Of a stretch of DNA of 64,000 nucleotides, positions 41,396 through 53,481 are shown one piece after another (the stretch's first letter is position 1; every line of letters begins with the position of its first letter). Source of the DNA: Coenobita brevimanus (taxonomy: Eukaryota > Arthropoda > Malacostraca > Decapoda > Coenobitidae); assembly GCA_032717465.1 (NCBI GenBank), contig CM064684.1, forward strand, positions 909,001 through 973,000, given 5' to 3'. A model generated the notes under the pieces. That model worked only from the letters and a program-made list of their open reading frames with translations, had not been told where the DNA came from and did not search any database. A program made the translations under genes and the position numbers.

Positions 41396-43145
41396 GTGCA
41401 CCGCTACAGGCCGTTGCTTTAGCTGTGTGGCTACCGGCCGTCACTGGGGTGCTGCCTGGAGCTAGTTTATTAGCTCCACCCCAATCCTAGCGAGGGCTGG
41501 CTCGGTTGGAGGGTAATGCACCCGCACTGAGATGTTCACGACGGGTGCATTCCATGAAATAGGGGCGCCCGTACATATGGGACATATGCCCATATAGCAC
41601 GGACGTCTCGCGTGCCCTATGTACCCCTCCGTTGTCTCCTCTCGGGGGTGTTGTGATGCCCTCGGTTGCCATTTCATTAGTGGTAGATCATTAACCCATG
41701 GGGATGAAGTAAGGACCAGAGGAAAAGATTGTTTTGAAAGCCTAGAATGAGAATAGAAAGAGCAAGGTGGTTGTAAACATGATTGGTTTTAGGGGTGTGC
41801 AGAGAATGCAGTGCCAGGAAACGCGACACTCGCACAGGTAACGAACGCCGTGAAGCAACTGAAAAATGGAAAGGCAGCTGGGGTTGGTAAGTTGTATGCA
41901 GAGATGATTAAATGTTGTAAAGAGAGCAGAATGAAGTGCTTGTTGGAGATATGTAAGAAGGCATGGATGAGTGAAACTGTGCCAGCAGAGTGGAAGAAGA
42001 TTGTGATTGTACCCCTGTACAAAATAAAGGTGTGCGAAGTGAATGCAAGAAATGTGGCTTAAGTTTATTGAGTGTGGTAGGGAAGGTATATTGAAGAATT
42101 ATTATAGAGAATGTAAGAGATATCACAAGTCCTAGCGAGTTATGAACAGGGTGGCTTTAGGAGTGGCAGAGAATGTGGCTTACATATTTGCAGTAAGACA
42201 GGCAGTGGAGAAGGCTTGTGAGAAGGACAAAGGTGTTTATGGCATTTTTGGATCTGGAAAAAGCAGACAGAGATGGATTGTGGAAAGTTCTGCGCACATA
42301 CGGTGTTGATGGTAAGCTACTAGGTGCCGTCAGTAGTTTTTATGATGGCAGTGAGGCATCAAAATGAATGGTTCATGATGTCCCCATGGTTGTTCACTAT
42401 ACATATGGATGGGGTGATAATTAAAAACACGAGTAACAGAGAAGGATGGCGTTGGTAATGAATGGTGATGGATGGAATATCTCAAATTTGTTGTATGCTG
42501 ATGATGCGGTGCTACTTGCGAATACCGGCCAAGAACTTTGTAGACTAGTGCAGAGCTCTACTGATGTCTGTGAGGTTCATGCTTTGAGCGTAAATGTAGA
42601 AAAGAGGAAATGATGTTGCAGTGAATGGAGAGAGACTGGAATTGGTAAGAGATCAAATACCTGGGTACCATGATAGAAAAGAGGAAAATGTGCAAAAGAA
42701 GTGAAAAATTGAGTGACAAGGAAGGAAAGTAGATGGTGCAATAAAGGCATTGATAAGAAACAGAGGCTTGAGTGTTGCAGCTGCACAAGGCTTACATGAA
42801 GGAGTGTTCGTGGCAACTTTTAACATACGGATGAGAGACGATGGGGTGGCATGTAAAGTCAGGAAAGCAGTGGAGATGGGACTGCTGAGGAATGTATGTG
42901 GAGTACAGAACGTGGATAGGATACGAAATAATGTAATTCGTGAAAGATATGGAGTGAGGAAGTCTGCGGACACCAGAATCGAAGAGTACTGTATGTACTA
43001 AGATAGTATGGTCATGTGGAGAGAATGAATAACAGAGCGGTGAAAAAGGTATATCCGAGTGAATTTGAGCGGGAGGAGGCAAGGTACACCCAGGTAAAAT
43101 GACCAGATTTACCTGAGCTGAAAGCTGTGACGTGTGTGTGTGTGG

Positions 43146-43148
<3 letters not shown>

Positions 43149-43239
<91 letters not shown>

Positions 43240-43240
43240 A
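43149..43240 (+). repeat. (TA)n microsatellite
   Basis: TA run following a GT stretch at the end of the RTE1-related element. Frames through it read Y-I-Y-I and are not genes. Confidence 0.95.
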
Positions 43241-43244
43241 CAGA

Positions 43245-43729
43245 CCATCTCACCCTGAGGCTACTAATCAAACACCTAAGTCTTAGACAAACTCCGAACA
43301 TACCGTATGGTACGGTGAATGGCCGACCAAAGTTGTCAGAGTATAACAGAATCTATATTAACAATTCGGTATTTCATTTGGTTTGGATTATGCATAATTT
43401 CACTAATTCATCATAGTTTCATTAAAGAAGTTCATCTTATATCTAATGTAATAGTAATTTTCTAAAAGCGGGACAAGTAAGATAATTTGCTAGAAATGCG
43501 GGACATTTTAGTCGCAATTAAATAAGCGGGACAGACGTAAAAAAAGCGGGACTCTGGTCGCCTTGGGTAGAGGGCTATGGTGGATGTGTGAGGAAGAGAG
43601 GTATGGAAGTCGGTGAGGCTAGGGGACTGACAAGAGATAGAGCTGGCTGGATGAACGTTGTGAGAAATGAATAATCAGTGCTATTACTGATTGACTCTCT
43701 CGGATACGTTTATGTGGTGCAACAGAATG
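43245..43729. other. Nothing recognised
   Basis: Contains three GCGGGAC words (43467, 43527, 43548) suggesting a small degenerate repeat; no gene. Confidence 0.4.
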
Positions 43730-43885
43730 TGTGACTGTTTTTGGCTTATCAGATAGTCAGGATTCTGGGGGCTTGAATAAGTGAACGGAAGCCAGGCCTA
43801 TTGGACTGGGCAAACTTCGGCTGTCTGGACGTTGCTACTCCTCATCCTGCCCTAGGGTGGAAATGGAGATCCAGATGATGATGTC
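43730..43885 (+). repeat. Dispersed repeat with GAT/ATC end (third copy)
   Basis: TCAGGATTCTGGGGGCTTGAATAAG..GGGCAAACTTCGG..GATCCAGATGATGATG. Same order as 20946-21130. A short inverted piece (CATCATCATCATCCGGACCTCC) follows at 43918-43960. Confidence 0.6.
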
Positions 43886-43984
43886 TACAATACTTATCAT
43901 GTTGTGTGACCACTGTTGCATCATCATCATCATCCGGACCTCCTTCTCACCCTATGGCGGGGTAAGGAACCACAACAGCAAAAG

Positions 43985-45890
43985 GGTTAAATGAGTATGG
44001 GAGCAAACAATAATTTACAAATGAGTTTTATTTGAAGCATAAAATATACTACCTTAAAGATTCACACAATTAAATAGACATCTAGGTACATGTTGCATTC
44101 TTAAGAACCTCCCCTGTTTCTTCTCTTTCAGTCACACAATCATACACACACATAAAACTACAATGTCACTAAGTGAAGGTCGGCGTGCAGACATCACACT
44201 ATGTAAAAACATGGCAGTGAATGGTAAAAAGTGGAGGTAAACATCCCCCAATGTGGTCTATGAAAATGGTATGTAAATTATCAAAATATAAAAGGCCTCT
44301 ATGTACATTCCATGATTATATCCAAAAAGGGGAGGGGAAATTTTGGCTGCAATTGTCAAGCACATGTCAAAATATTGCACACATATACAGTACATATACC
44401 TAATTAAATGCTGCAAATAAACTGGAGTACCACAACAATATTCACAATACTCTTTACATTCATTCGTTTTATATATATATATAAGGATAATGAAGTGATA
44501 ATTGTTCTGCTTTGTTAACTAATGCATCTTGGGTACACAATAAACAATGAACGTACTGAGGTCACCCAACAATTACACTGTACAGTACTGGAAATTATCC
44601 GAGTTATTGCCATAAATTATACTGTGCTGCACCATAAATAATGTCTGACAGCACAACAATACATTATCTGTAGCAGAAATAATGAGTCTGAAGTTCTAGC
44701 AACACAACATACAAGCAAAACATGATACACCGGTACAGCATTTATGAAGACAAGTTCCTGGTCTTACTCTTACCTTCCAGTGATGTGTGAAGTCAGTATC
44801 ATCGACAAATCTATCTTTGAAATTACCTAAGCATTAAATGTCAGGGCCACTTTGCCAAGCCCTGGCTCCTACGCCCCTCATGAGACAACATAGGATATGA
44901 TGAATGAATGAAAATGAATTTGCTGCTGCCTGCTACATTACCCCACCTTCAGTTACAAACATCTTTTAATACTGGTACCAACAGAATTTACTTAGCTTCT
45001 GAGACAATATTTTTTAATTGTTTTTCCTTCCACTATTCTTTTATCTTGGGAGTTACACAGTCATTAACCTCACCAATAAGCAGAATAAACTCAAAAGCAC
45101 AAACCAATAAATATGATTCAAAGAGGTTTACTAAATATTTAAATCCAGGATATGTTACCAATATAAAAAACTTGAATAAAAAAGGAATTTTTCTTAATTT
45201 AAGCATTAAACTCTATTACCTGCAGCTTTAATTAACTCCAGAGTATTAACTCATTACACCTGAATTCCTTTATGGACAAATATGACAGGTACACAAACTC
45301 ATGGTTGCAGTTAACCTGTTAATCCAAAGATGTAATTTTTATCTTCATTCCACCATGAAATTTACAATCATCCTAGGAAAGCATCCTACAATGTCAAAAA
45401 GTTAAAAAGTCACATCTAACTAATCAGGTTTGGGGGAAAAAAAAAAAAAAAGTGATAAGAACAGGCTAAAAATAAGTCACTGAGTTCAATTCAGGAAGTC
45501 AGCAACTTCTCACAGTATTTGTGACTGAGATCGACAATTATTGGTACCATTAACCACAAGATGGCCTTACATTTTAACCAGGATGACCACTAAGGTAATC
45601 CTAACCCATGCAACCTCTTCCAACTACACTACATTAAAATGAAATACAGGTACCTCCTCCTCCCTCAAATTATGCATAAGGGAAAATTCATAAACAGTGG
45701 GTAACAACTGTCAACCTCCAACACTTAAAATCATCCATGTTTACTGCCCTGCAAACTTCATTTCCAAGTGCCCATTCAAGTGTATGCACAAAATGATGCA
45801 ACCATCATTTACCTCTGTGCTATTCCAATTTCCGCTTTAACTCAAGTTGTGCTGTTAACAACACTCGGACTGGGTATGGAGTTGCATCAT
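43985..45890. other. Intergenic, nothing recognised
   Basis: Low-complexity AT-rich DNA with an A18 run near 45434. TTTATT at 44026 would be an AATAAA on the - strand, but it is 9 kb from the HDAC1 stop, so I do not call it a signal. Confidence 0.4.
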
Positions 45891-45895
45891 GCATC

Positions 45896-46322
45896 CAGCT
45901 CTGGGAAGATGGACACCCCTGCCCTGCATAGTCCCGGGTCGCCCCTGAGCAAGGTGCAACACCGGTCAGGTTGCCAAAAAGGTAGTAGGTGAATGGTTAC
46001 CACTGTCCCTGGAAGTATTACCAGGGGAGTGATGTGGATTCAGGACCCAGTAGCTGGCCCTGCACAACCTCCCTGGCCAATATTCATCCACATTTGCAGA
46101 ACACAGTTGAAGTCCAGAATGACAATACTACTCATACATATCTCCTATATACAGCCCATCCATTGAGGACTACTGTATGCCGCCTCCATGTTCCCTGCAC
46201 CTCACCATGTGCAAGGACCCTGTTCCAACCCTAGCAAGATGCTGTCTGCCACTGGAAGGCAGTTGCTTGCTTGCGGTCACTGAGTCTGCTTGGCCAGACA
46301 GACAGCGGCACAGCAACAACAA
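45896..46322 (-). repeat. Dispersed repeat R420
   Basis: About 427 bp sharing ordered blocks with 53651-54055 (CCAGCTC.GG(G/A)AAGATGGACACCCCTGCC, AAAAAGGTA(G/A)TAGGTG, GGGAGTGATGTG, CTGTTCCAACCCT, GTGCTGTCTGCCAC). The - strand head is (TTG)n-CTGTCTGTCTGGCCAAGCAG. No ORF or tRNA boxes recognised. Confidence 0.75.
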
Positions 46323-46324
46323 CC

Positions 46325-47342
46325 AACATTCAGAGATGATCATGTGAATGTAATTTGTTTCATCCTCTGACTTGCCAATCGGCCAGTTATATTTTAATAC
46401 AATTATTTTATTACTTATTAACTCTATTCTTCCATTCACGTCAAAATATCATGGGTTTATTACTGTACATTTCTGGAATAAAATTCTATTCCTGGATGTG
46501 AGTCTCAGCTCATGCAAGGAGAAACTGAAGGAATTATTTGAGAGGCCCATTGTGATGGAATGAAGAACAAGTGAATGAGAATGAAGGTCATCCAAAGATT
46601 TTCTTGTGTACAACCACCCCAGATAAATGTCATCAGTAAATACAAGGACACAGAAGACACATTGACCATGGAACTAAGCCTTTAAAAATGCAGAAATAAT
46701 TTTAAGATGTTACAGTACTGAACTGAGTATGACAATTTTAGACAAAGACTACCTTGAAAATTTGACAAAAACCCAATGATACCTAATAGTAATGAAATTA
46801 AGTTACATCACTGCTGAATCACCAAGTGTATAGCTTGCATCAAAACACACATACACTCATGCGTGCACACACACAAATGTGGAGGTACAAACACATACAC
46901 ACAAGGTAAGGATAACCAAAATGTCACAAACGGATACACACACCCACACGGAGAAGGTAAAGGTGAAAAATCAGTCCTCAGTAAAAGCTTTGGTAGACTG
47001 TGAGATTTTGATAATACTGTACTGACACAAAGGGCAATCTCAGTCAGTCTCTCTATACCAACACCACGCTTTCTCTAAATGGTCAAATTATTAAAACTGA
47101 GAGTTTGTGAAAGTGTGGAAAAGCCCTCAACTTTTGTCAGTCATCTGGCAAATAAGTAGACTGCATTTGGCCTCTTAACCTACCAGCCAAACACCTTCTG
47201 TTATATTGTACAGCACAACCTAATTTTACTTGTGGGAAGTATTTTGCAAACCAATCGTATTGTGAACTTAGCATCATGGCAATTGTATATGCGAGAAATA
47301 ATTTGTATACAGTAATGAGGAAGTGGGCATCACAGCGTTCAC

Positions 47343-47373
<31 letters not shown>

Positions 47374-47743
47374 GACCTTTCTCACCCTCAGGCAGGGGAG
47401 GGGAGGGGGGAACTAATTCTTATCAGTGTCAGTACAAGCGACCAATCATAACGAGCAATCATATAACGTGGGTGTATTGAACTTGGCTTCTCTATCTAGC
47501 AGCGACATACGCTCTGTAACACAGCATACAGGCTAATACCTCACAGCCAAATCTCCATAGGCGACTGTCAAAATTTATTCAGGGCTTCCCTCAACCATAG
47601 CCCTCTCAGCCTTAATAATATATTCATAAGTCTCTCCGATCCCTGACAAGCTGGGGCACCATTCCAGTCACGTCAATCCATCATCCACATATACAATGAA
47701 ACAAGGGATATCATCTAAGTGGGCTCATATCAAACACCAACTT

Positions 47744-47797
<54 letters not shown>

Positions 47798-49420
47798 CCT
47801 GCCAAAATAAAGCTTCCTTATTATCTTGAGCATTACTAAAAAAATAAATATACAAAACACCCAACAAATTTTGCAACAACCAATCTTACATTACTTATTA
47901 GTATTGTGAAACTTGATAATTCCAGACAAGGTGCAGGTACCAGCACTGCCAGTATTATGTACACTATAAACTCCAGTAGTGCAAAAAGGTTAACTGTCAC
48001 TTTTGTGGGCTTATCAGATTTGTACCAACTCTTGGTAAGCGATTTGTTCAGCATATCACAACTTTCTCTTGTATGCTACCTTTTACATACTACTAGGGGT
48101 GGATAGGGATGCCTTCATGTAGTAGCACTGATATGACCAGGTGGTTCCACTGCCTATAGTCGCGGCACACAACTCTGAGGTTGTTATTTCGTGCCCCGGC
48201 AACCTACCCCTCAACAGTGCATCCGATTTCATGTATAATATGAGACGCATGTGATTCGTGTATAATATATTCGTGCATAATAATATGGTTCGTGTATAAT
48301 AAGATACAAAATTGGACGCACTATCGATAGGTTGCCAGGGTACAATAATGACAACCGCAACTATGGTCATACAAACATCCCTCAATTCCCTCCCTATCCC
48401 CCAAATGGATGGTGGCATGTAGGAGAAGAGTAACTCTGGCCTGCAGTCCACTGGGTTCACATTCCGATGTGCATGGGGTTGCAACTGCTTCTAAATATTG
48501 CCAGTTTGCACAATGAAGATAAGGAAGACATGTAATTTGCAAAATGAATAAACTAGGAAGTGTCATCAACCTGGCAAAAGTCATCAATAATACGTACCTC
48601 AGTGTCATAACTTCCTAACAAGCCTCCACTTTCAGGCCATTCTTAATGATATTCTAAGCAGCATAGAGGGCTTCATGGCACCTTTTCCTAATGATTTATT
48701 CTGCATGTGACACCAGAATATTCTCCTGCAAGCTTTTTATAACATTCTCATATTGACAGTTGCATCAGTAATATAGGAAAGAATATTTAGGTGTAATGTG
48801 CTGAAAAATCACTACAGAAGAGGCTGAACATTTCCTAGCATGCTATTTATATCACTTGCATACTGATACAAGAAGACATTAAGGTGTAATGTGCAGAGTA
48901 AATCACTACACGAGGCATTAATATTCCCTCCAAACACTTCGACTATGACTCTCAGTGTCAGTCATAAAACACACGATGCCAAATTTGGTGATTTCTGCTA
49001 CAAAATTAACTAGCAAATAAATGTGATTTTTGTGTGTGTGTGTGTGGGGGGGGGGAGCTGATCATTTACTCAGCATTGGTAGTATAATTCTCAATCCCTC
49101 ACTGATGAGATATAGAGAAAGAATTATATAAAAAGTACTACAAATGACCAAACAACTTACCCGTTCAGTCTAATGTGAGTTTTTTTGGGTAATTCGTACT
49201 GTAGATTAGTTTTACTCAACTTAGGAAGGATTTCTACTTTCCAGGGATTTAAATCAAGCTGTATCTGACCCTTCCAGTTTGAAGTCAATCTCAAGGTTAA
49301 TATTATTGTCTGGAGATGGCAAGGATAAATTATAAAGGACATCATTAGACTGAAGGGCTTATACTCAGCCCTAACACACCCTTTCACAACTGCCCATATT
49401 CCTCCACTCAACCTCCATCA
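46325..49420. other. Intergenic, only simple repeats
   Basis: Holds an A31-type run at 47341-47371, a (TA)n at 47747-47788, a repeat at 48371-48492 shared with 19039-19157, short CGTGTATAATA reiterations at 48255-48305, and a GT/G run near 49034-49058. No gene. Confidence 0.5.
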
Positions 49421-49534
49421 CCTGTAACTATAGGCTAATTCTAATTTGGAAGGGACTATAATTAAAAGTGGTGAAGACCTGTAACTATAGGCTAATTCTA
49501 ATTTGGAAGGGACTATAATTAAAAGTGGTGAAGT
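49421..49534 (+). repeat. Tandem duplication, 2 x 57 bp
   Basis: Units 49421-49477 and 49478-49534 start CCTGTAACTATAGGCTAATT and differ only at the last base. Confidence 0.97.
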
Positions 49535-49594
49535 CTGAGTCAGGTAGTATGGGGTAGGTCAGGAAAGGTGCGAGTGGATGAGTAAGCTGAATTT

Positions 49595-50190
49595 GGACTG
49601 TTGGAGGTGGGGCAGGAGCTAGATCTGTGACTAGGATAAGGATTGACGAGAAGTTCAGGGAGCTATTGCCTTTCCCAACACTGAAAAGGCTCTCCCTCCC
49701 TGCTATGGGATCTTTGTATGCAGTATGTATTATGAGTGTATTGCTGTAGTGAAGTGAGACCTGGGCAGTAAACAAAGAGAATACGTGTAGGCTCAGATAT
49801 ACAGAAATGACAAAGATTAAAAGATGTGTAGTGTGTCCTTGAATGTGGGGCTGGGGGGGGAGGGGGGAGACTAGGATTACAAGTAGGAGCTGGGAGGAAG
49901 GATGGGACTGGAGTGTATTGGTGTTGTGATGAAGAATGGTAGACTGAGATGGTTTGAGTATATTGAGATGATGGAGGATGACAACTGGGTGTCAAAGTGT
50001 GAACATCGGAGGTATGGCTGCAAGAGGCAGACCAAAAAAGACCTGGAACAAAGTCACAGAGTGTGACCTCAGGGACAAGGGACTGGATAGGGAGACTGCC
50101 AGAGATCAAGCAGCATGAAGAGCTGCCATTTAGGTGACCAAGGCTGACGCATGCAAGCATACCGGAGCCTTTATAGACGATACAATATGA
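49595..50190 (+). mobile_element. RTE2 copy on the + strand (3' part)
   Basis: The only RTE2 copy in this orientation: GGGCAGGAGCTAGATCTGTG.., GGACTGGAGTGTATTGGTGTTG, CTGAGATGGTTTGAGTATAT, GACCAAGGCTGACGCATGCA, ending near TGGAGCC-like CCGGAGCC. Stops throughout. Confidence 0.75.
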
Positions 50191-50904
50191 TACAATTCTA
50201 GTTTATTCTCGCTACTTCCTGATGACTTTGTTCATCTTAATAAAGACCCCTCCCACTGATGGGGTACATGTACATAAGCAGCTCCATGGAGTCACATGTA
50301 CAAAACCTAAAACTGTGATAATGAGGATATAATGAACCCAGACACATGGTGCCTCCAAAGTTCCTCCACAGAGCAAATTGTATTACTTTCTATGACAATG
50401 CTCCATGGAAGGACCTCAAAGGGAGGTGTTGGGGGGGGGACACCACTTTCTTGGTACTGTATATTATTATAGCTTACTCAGCATTACTCCACAGAGAGCT
50501 CACGTTACCCCTCCAGTTCTAAGAAGCCTATCCTATGGTGAGCAAAACTGTCAGGTAAATAGCATGTAGATGTTAAAAACAAGTATAATACACATTAAAA
50601 AAATAAATATATAAATATGGAGACTGAAGTGACCTAAGAGGGGCAAATGATGCAAACCTGTAGAGAAAACCACAATTGGCATCAACTGCACTGTGCCCCT
50701 TCAACTAAGCAACCATTATCAAGACAGTCACAAAACCCAGTATCTACAGACGTCCAAATGCAGTGAACTACAGGGAACTTGGGCCTGTATTCTCACCACT
50801 TAATAAAGGATGCTTTCTGGTACCTCTTCCTAATCGGTTTGTCTCTATCTGGTTTGTTAATGTTATACTGCATGATGTTTATATAAAGTACAGGGCATTC
50901 ATTT

Positions 50905-51152
50905 TAACTCTTTTCACTATAACTTGGCCTAAAACTGCCACCTCTCCATCTTGAACACAGGGATATAAGAACAGGTGAGCACTACGATATGATTATTATT
51001 TATTTATTTATTTTATTTATTTATTTTTTTTGAGAGAGAGAGAGAGTGCACAGGAGGATGTAAAGTCACAATATTGTCTTTTGCCACTGAGCTACATTCA
51101 ACAAGTTGCAAAAGGGTGAAAACCTGGGCCAAGTTCAGGTGAAAGGGTTACA
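50905..51152. mobile_element. MITE, family M1, with internal T-rich/GA expansion
   Basis: Left TTTTCACTATAACTTGGCCT, right GGGCCAAGTTCAGGTGAAAG. A (TTTA)n and (GA)n segment enlarges it. Confidence 0.65.
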
Positions 51153-51330
51153 GGTGATTTTCAACCTTTTGCAGTTTATTTTCTGTACCTCAAAGGCAGA
51201 ATAAGACAATGCTGCAGGTTAACATTCTATCCACAGAACTTCATGATTATCACCATATTCAAATGGTCAATCTCTTGTTATGAGTCAACAATTAAGATGG
51301 AGAGATAGCAATTTTACACCTTGTTAGAAA
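51153..51330. mobile_element. MITE, family M1, opposite orientation, adjoining the previous copy
   Basis: TTCAACCTTTTGCAGTTTAT..CAAAGGCAGAATAAGACAAT..AAGATGGAGAGATAGCAATTTT. Two M1 copies are back to back here. Confidence 0.5.
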
Positions 51331-51954
51331 AAAAAAAAAAAAAGTACAACAGATTGATAAAGAAAAATTGGTAAAAATTATCAATGATATAAAAGATATT
51401 ATTAATAGTGAACTGGAGAATCAGAGGGAGTAACGCTAAGGAAGAGATGACAAAAAGCATCCTTGGCTGACAAGCATACAACCTCTCCTATATACAAAAG
51501 GAATGGTAACTTCATACATCCCCTCCTAAAGCAGACAATATGGGTAATAGCCAATCTCATATTACCTCCTCTGAGGCTTGACTGCTTTAGTTCAGTACAG
51601 TCATCATCGGACGTCCTATTGCCTCTCCTGTTATTGTCTTCACAGGCTCTGACAATGTGTGTGGTGGATCTGAAGCAACTGACATTGGTGACTTTACTGA
51701 GCTACAGATCAGGGTCATCTGCTGTGTATTCACCACAACAGCCGTTAGTCTGTGAAAAGAAAAAGAGGAGAGACTAAAGGACAAATTTACATACATACCA
51801 ATGTCACTAGTGTCAGGCGGTCACCATGCTAACTGTCAAAATCGTGAAGAGGAAAGGAGGATAGGTGACAGGACTTCTGATGCTGACTGTACATTTAAGG
51901 GTAGATGATCAGCCTACTTCCTTCATGGCTTTATACGATTGAAAAAAAAAAAAA

Positions 51955-52035
51955 AAAAGTTCCTCCTGGGGCTTGAACCTGTGCAAGGCTGCAACTCTGA
52001 CTGGGGCACACCAACTACTAGACCACCAGGCACCT
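51955..52035 (-). mobile_element. tRNA-like sequence (SINE head or tRNA pseudogene)
   Basis: On the - strand: GGTGCCTGGTGGTCTAGTAG.. then GCACAGGTTCAAGCCCCAGG, an A-box-like and B-box-like pair; an A-run lies beside it on the + strand (51941-51958). Arms do not pair well enough for a functional tRNA. Confidence 0.5.
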
Positions 52036-52039
52036 TCTA

Positions 52040-53176
52040 CACACACAAACAGGATAATACAGATACAAGAGCTCTATTTACGCCAACCCTATCTTACAAT
52101 GAGCAATTTTGTGTTCAGCCTGTGTAAATAATCAACAATATATTACACATACATGTACGTACTTGTAAGTAGGCTGAATACACTAGGTTGGGGGGGGGGG
52201 GGGTAGATTTTCTCACCTAGAATTTGATGCCCAATGGAGTCACAAGCCAATCGTACTCCTTGCCTTTACTCCATCAACAAATATTTTGCCCACTGAGCTT
52301 TGGGACGTCTTTTTCATTTAATTTTTACCACCTCCTGATGATGATATTGTGCTCAGGATCCATTTTCTAAACTGAGGGGAACAGACATAGACTTAATGGA
52401 CTCATTCAAAATATGAAGCTTTTCCCAAGCTAAACTGAATAATCTGGCAGCAGCTAGAAAAAAATTAAAAGGACATCATCCAGGTTCATCTGAAACATGA
52501 AACTGGCTAACTACAGGCTGAAGCTGGCCCTCTGCCAGTCCACCATCCTCCTTTTGGGGGACAGGGAAGGAACTCAGAGATGTCCGTATAACTGGGCAGA
52601 GGAACCACCCAGTTGTATCACTGCCATCACATGAAGGTGTCCTTCACACTCAAGGAATTAACAACTGGTGTCTAGGCCACTGGAGGTATGACTGCAAACT
52701 CCCATTACTTCACAATTCCCAGACCGGCTGGTAACATCAACCTTAACCTAAAACTACCGTAAAACTTCGGCTGACAATAGACTGAGTGCTTAATGTACTT
52801 ACCACCAAACAATATAAATTTCAACTATTTGGTAGGTAAATGCATCAACAATCTGCATACCCTTTGTTTCATTTCCTTCTTCCACTAAAGTTTGTATTCT
52901 TAATGGCATCAGGGGTCTTTTAGCACCTTCCTCTCTGCAATATTATTTATCACTAAGATGTTCTCCATGACATACAGTTTTAGTACAGAGACATTTTGCA
53001 TTAAAAGTATTCTGGGAGATACTGTGGTGTTAAGTGCAAATTAATTGGTGAGGAAGAGGTAAGATGAATCTACCCTTGCCATCACATACACAACTCAAAG
53101 TCCCTCAACCCTACCCCTCCCCCTCCCTCCCTCATTACTAAACTAAAACTTTACCACCTTAGGACCTCACTCTTCC
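52040..53176 (-). other. Downstream flank / 3' UTR of HDAC1
   Basis: Immediately 3' of the HDAC1 stop on the - strand. No canonical AATAAA could be confidently assigned; a G14 run lies at 52191-52204. Confidence 0.35.
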
Positions 53177-53481
53177 TCAGGACTCCACTTTGGCATCATT
53201 CTGCGTCACCTGTGCATTAGCCTTGTCATCTTTGCCTGGAGCCGTATCCTTCTTGTCGTCCCCGTTGTTGGCTGCCGCTGTAGCCATGGCCTCATCTGTC
53301 TTGGTCTTCTTCTTGGGCTTGAAGGATCGTTCATCCCTTCTCCCATCCCCCTCATCCTCAGAGTCTGAGTACTCATTGTCTGGTGCAATGCGTTTGTCTG
53401 AGGCCCGGATGGATATGCGTTCATCTGGACTCACCTTGTCCTCATCCTCACTCTCCTCTGCCACACCGTCCTCAGGAATGG
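53177..53481 (-). CDS. HDAC1: HDAC1 last exon, acidic/basic tail and stop
   Basis: Acceptor CCTCTAAACAG; completes an Ala codon to give [15 protein letters not shown].., ending ..[10 protein letters not shown] and TGA at 53179-53177. The tail is Ala/Asp/Lys-rich and less conserved than the enzyme domain, as usual. Confidence 0.93.

Larger units (their letters stand above)
40540..41445 (-). repeat. Inverted minisatellite (GGCTACCGGCCGTCAC = GTGACGGCCGGTAGCC)
   Basis: About a dozen spaced cores such as TTGCCGGCCGTCACTGG and CTACCAGCCGTCACAA; same family as 250-690 and 2657-3145. Confidence 0.75.
39509..41682 (-). mobile_element. LTR-type element copy (- strand) inserted in the RTE1-related element, one LTR only
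   Basis: GTAG flanks both sides (39505-39508 and 41683-41686); removing the insert and one GTAG rejoins the RTE frame as VKDR-RSLTHGDEVRTRGKDCFE, aligned with [23 protein letters not shown] of RTE1. Reading the - strand: internal leader (41680-41450), minisatellite (41445-40540), Pro/Ser/Arg-rich ORFs (to ~39960), then an LTR-like block ending at 39510. No LTR is seen at the other end. A tRNA-derived SINE and a GT run interrupt it. Confidence 0.75.
38280..43145 (+). mobile_element. RTE1-related element split by an LTR-type insertion (38280-39508 and 41683-43145)
   Basis: The left part begins with an endonuclease domain (MWNVKGVNEESKRVEVVNVF, MALCETKMKGCE, IIAYAPCEDRSER, YKVIVMGDVNGRVG) and continues through a charged linker (KKGTAWWDEEVNRAAEEKRK) to VKDR. 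The right part resumes after the insertion with VKQLKNGKAAGVGKLYAEMI, VPAEWKKIVIVPLYK, LYADDAVLLANTGQEL (motif C) and [16 protein letters not shown], ending in GT/TA microsatellites. Many stops and frameshifts. It is the only copy here that retains the endonuclease start. Confidence 0.8.

Noticed and set aside
42792..43416. Frames with long Tyr-Ile runs on both strands
   Set aside because: Translation of a TA microsatellite; no flanking domain.
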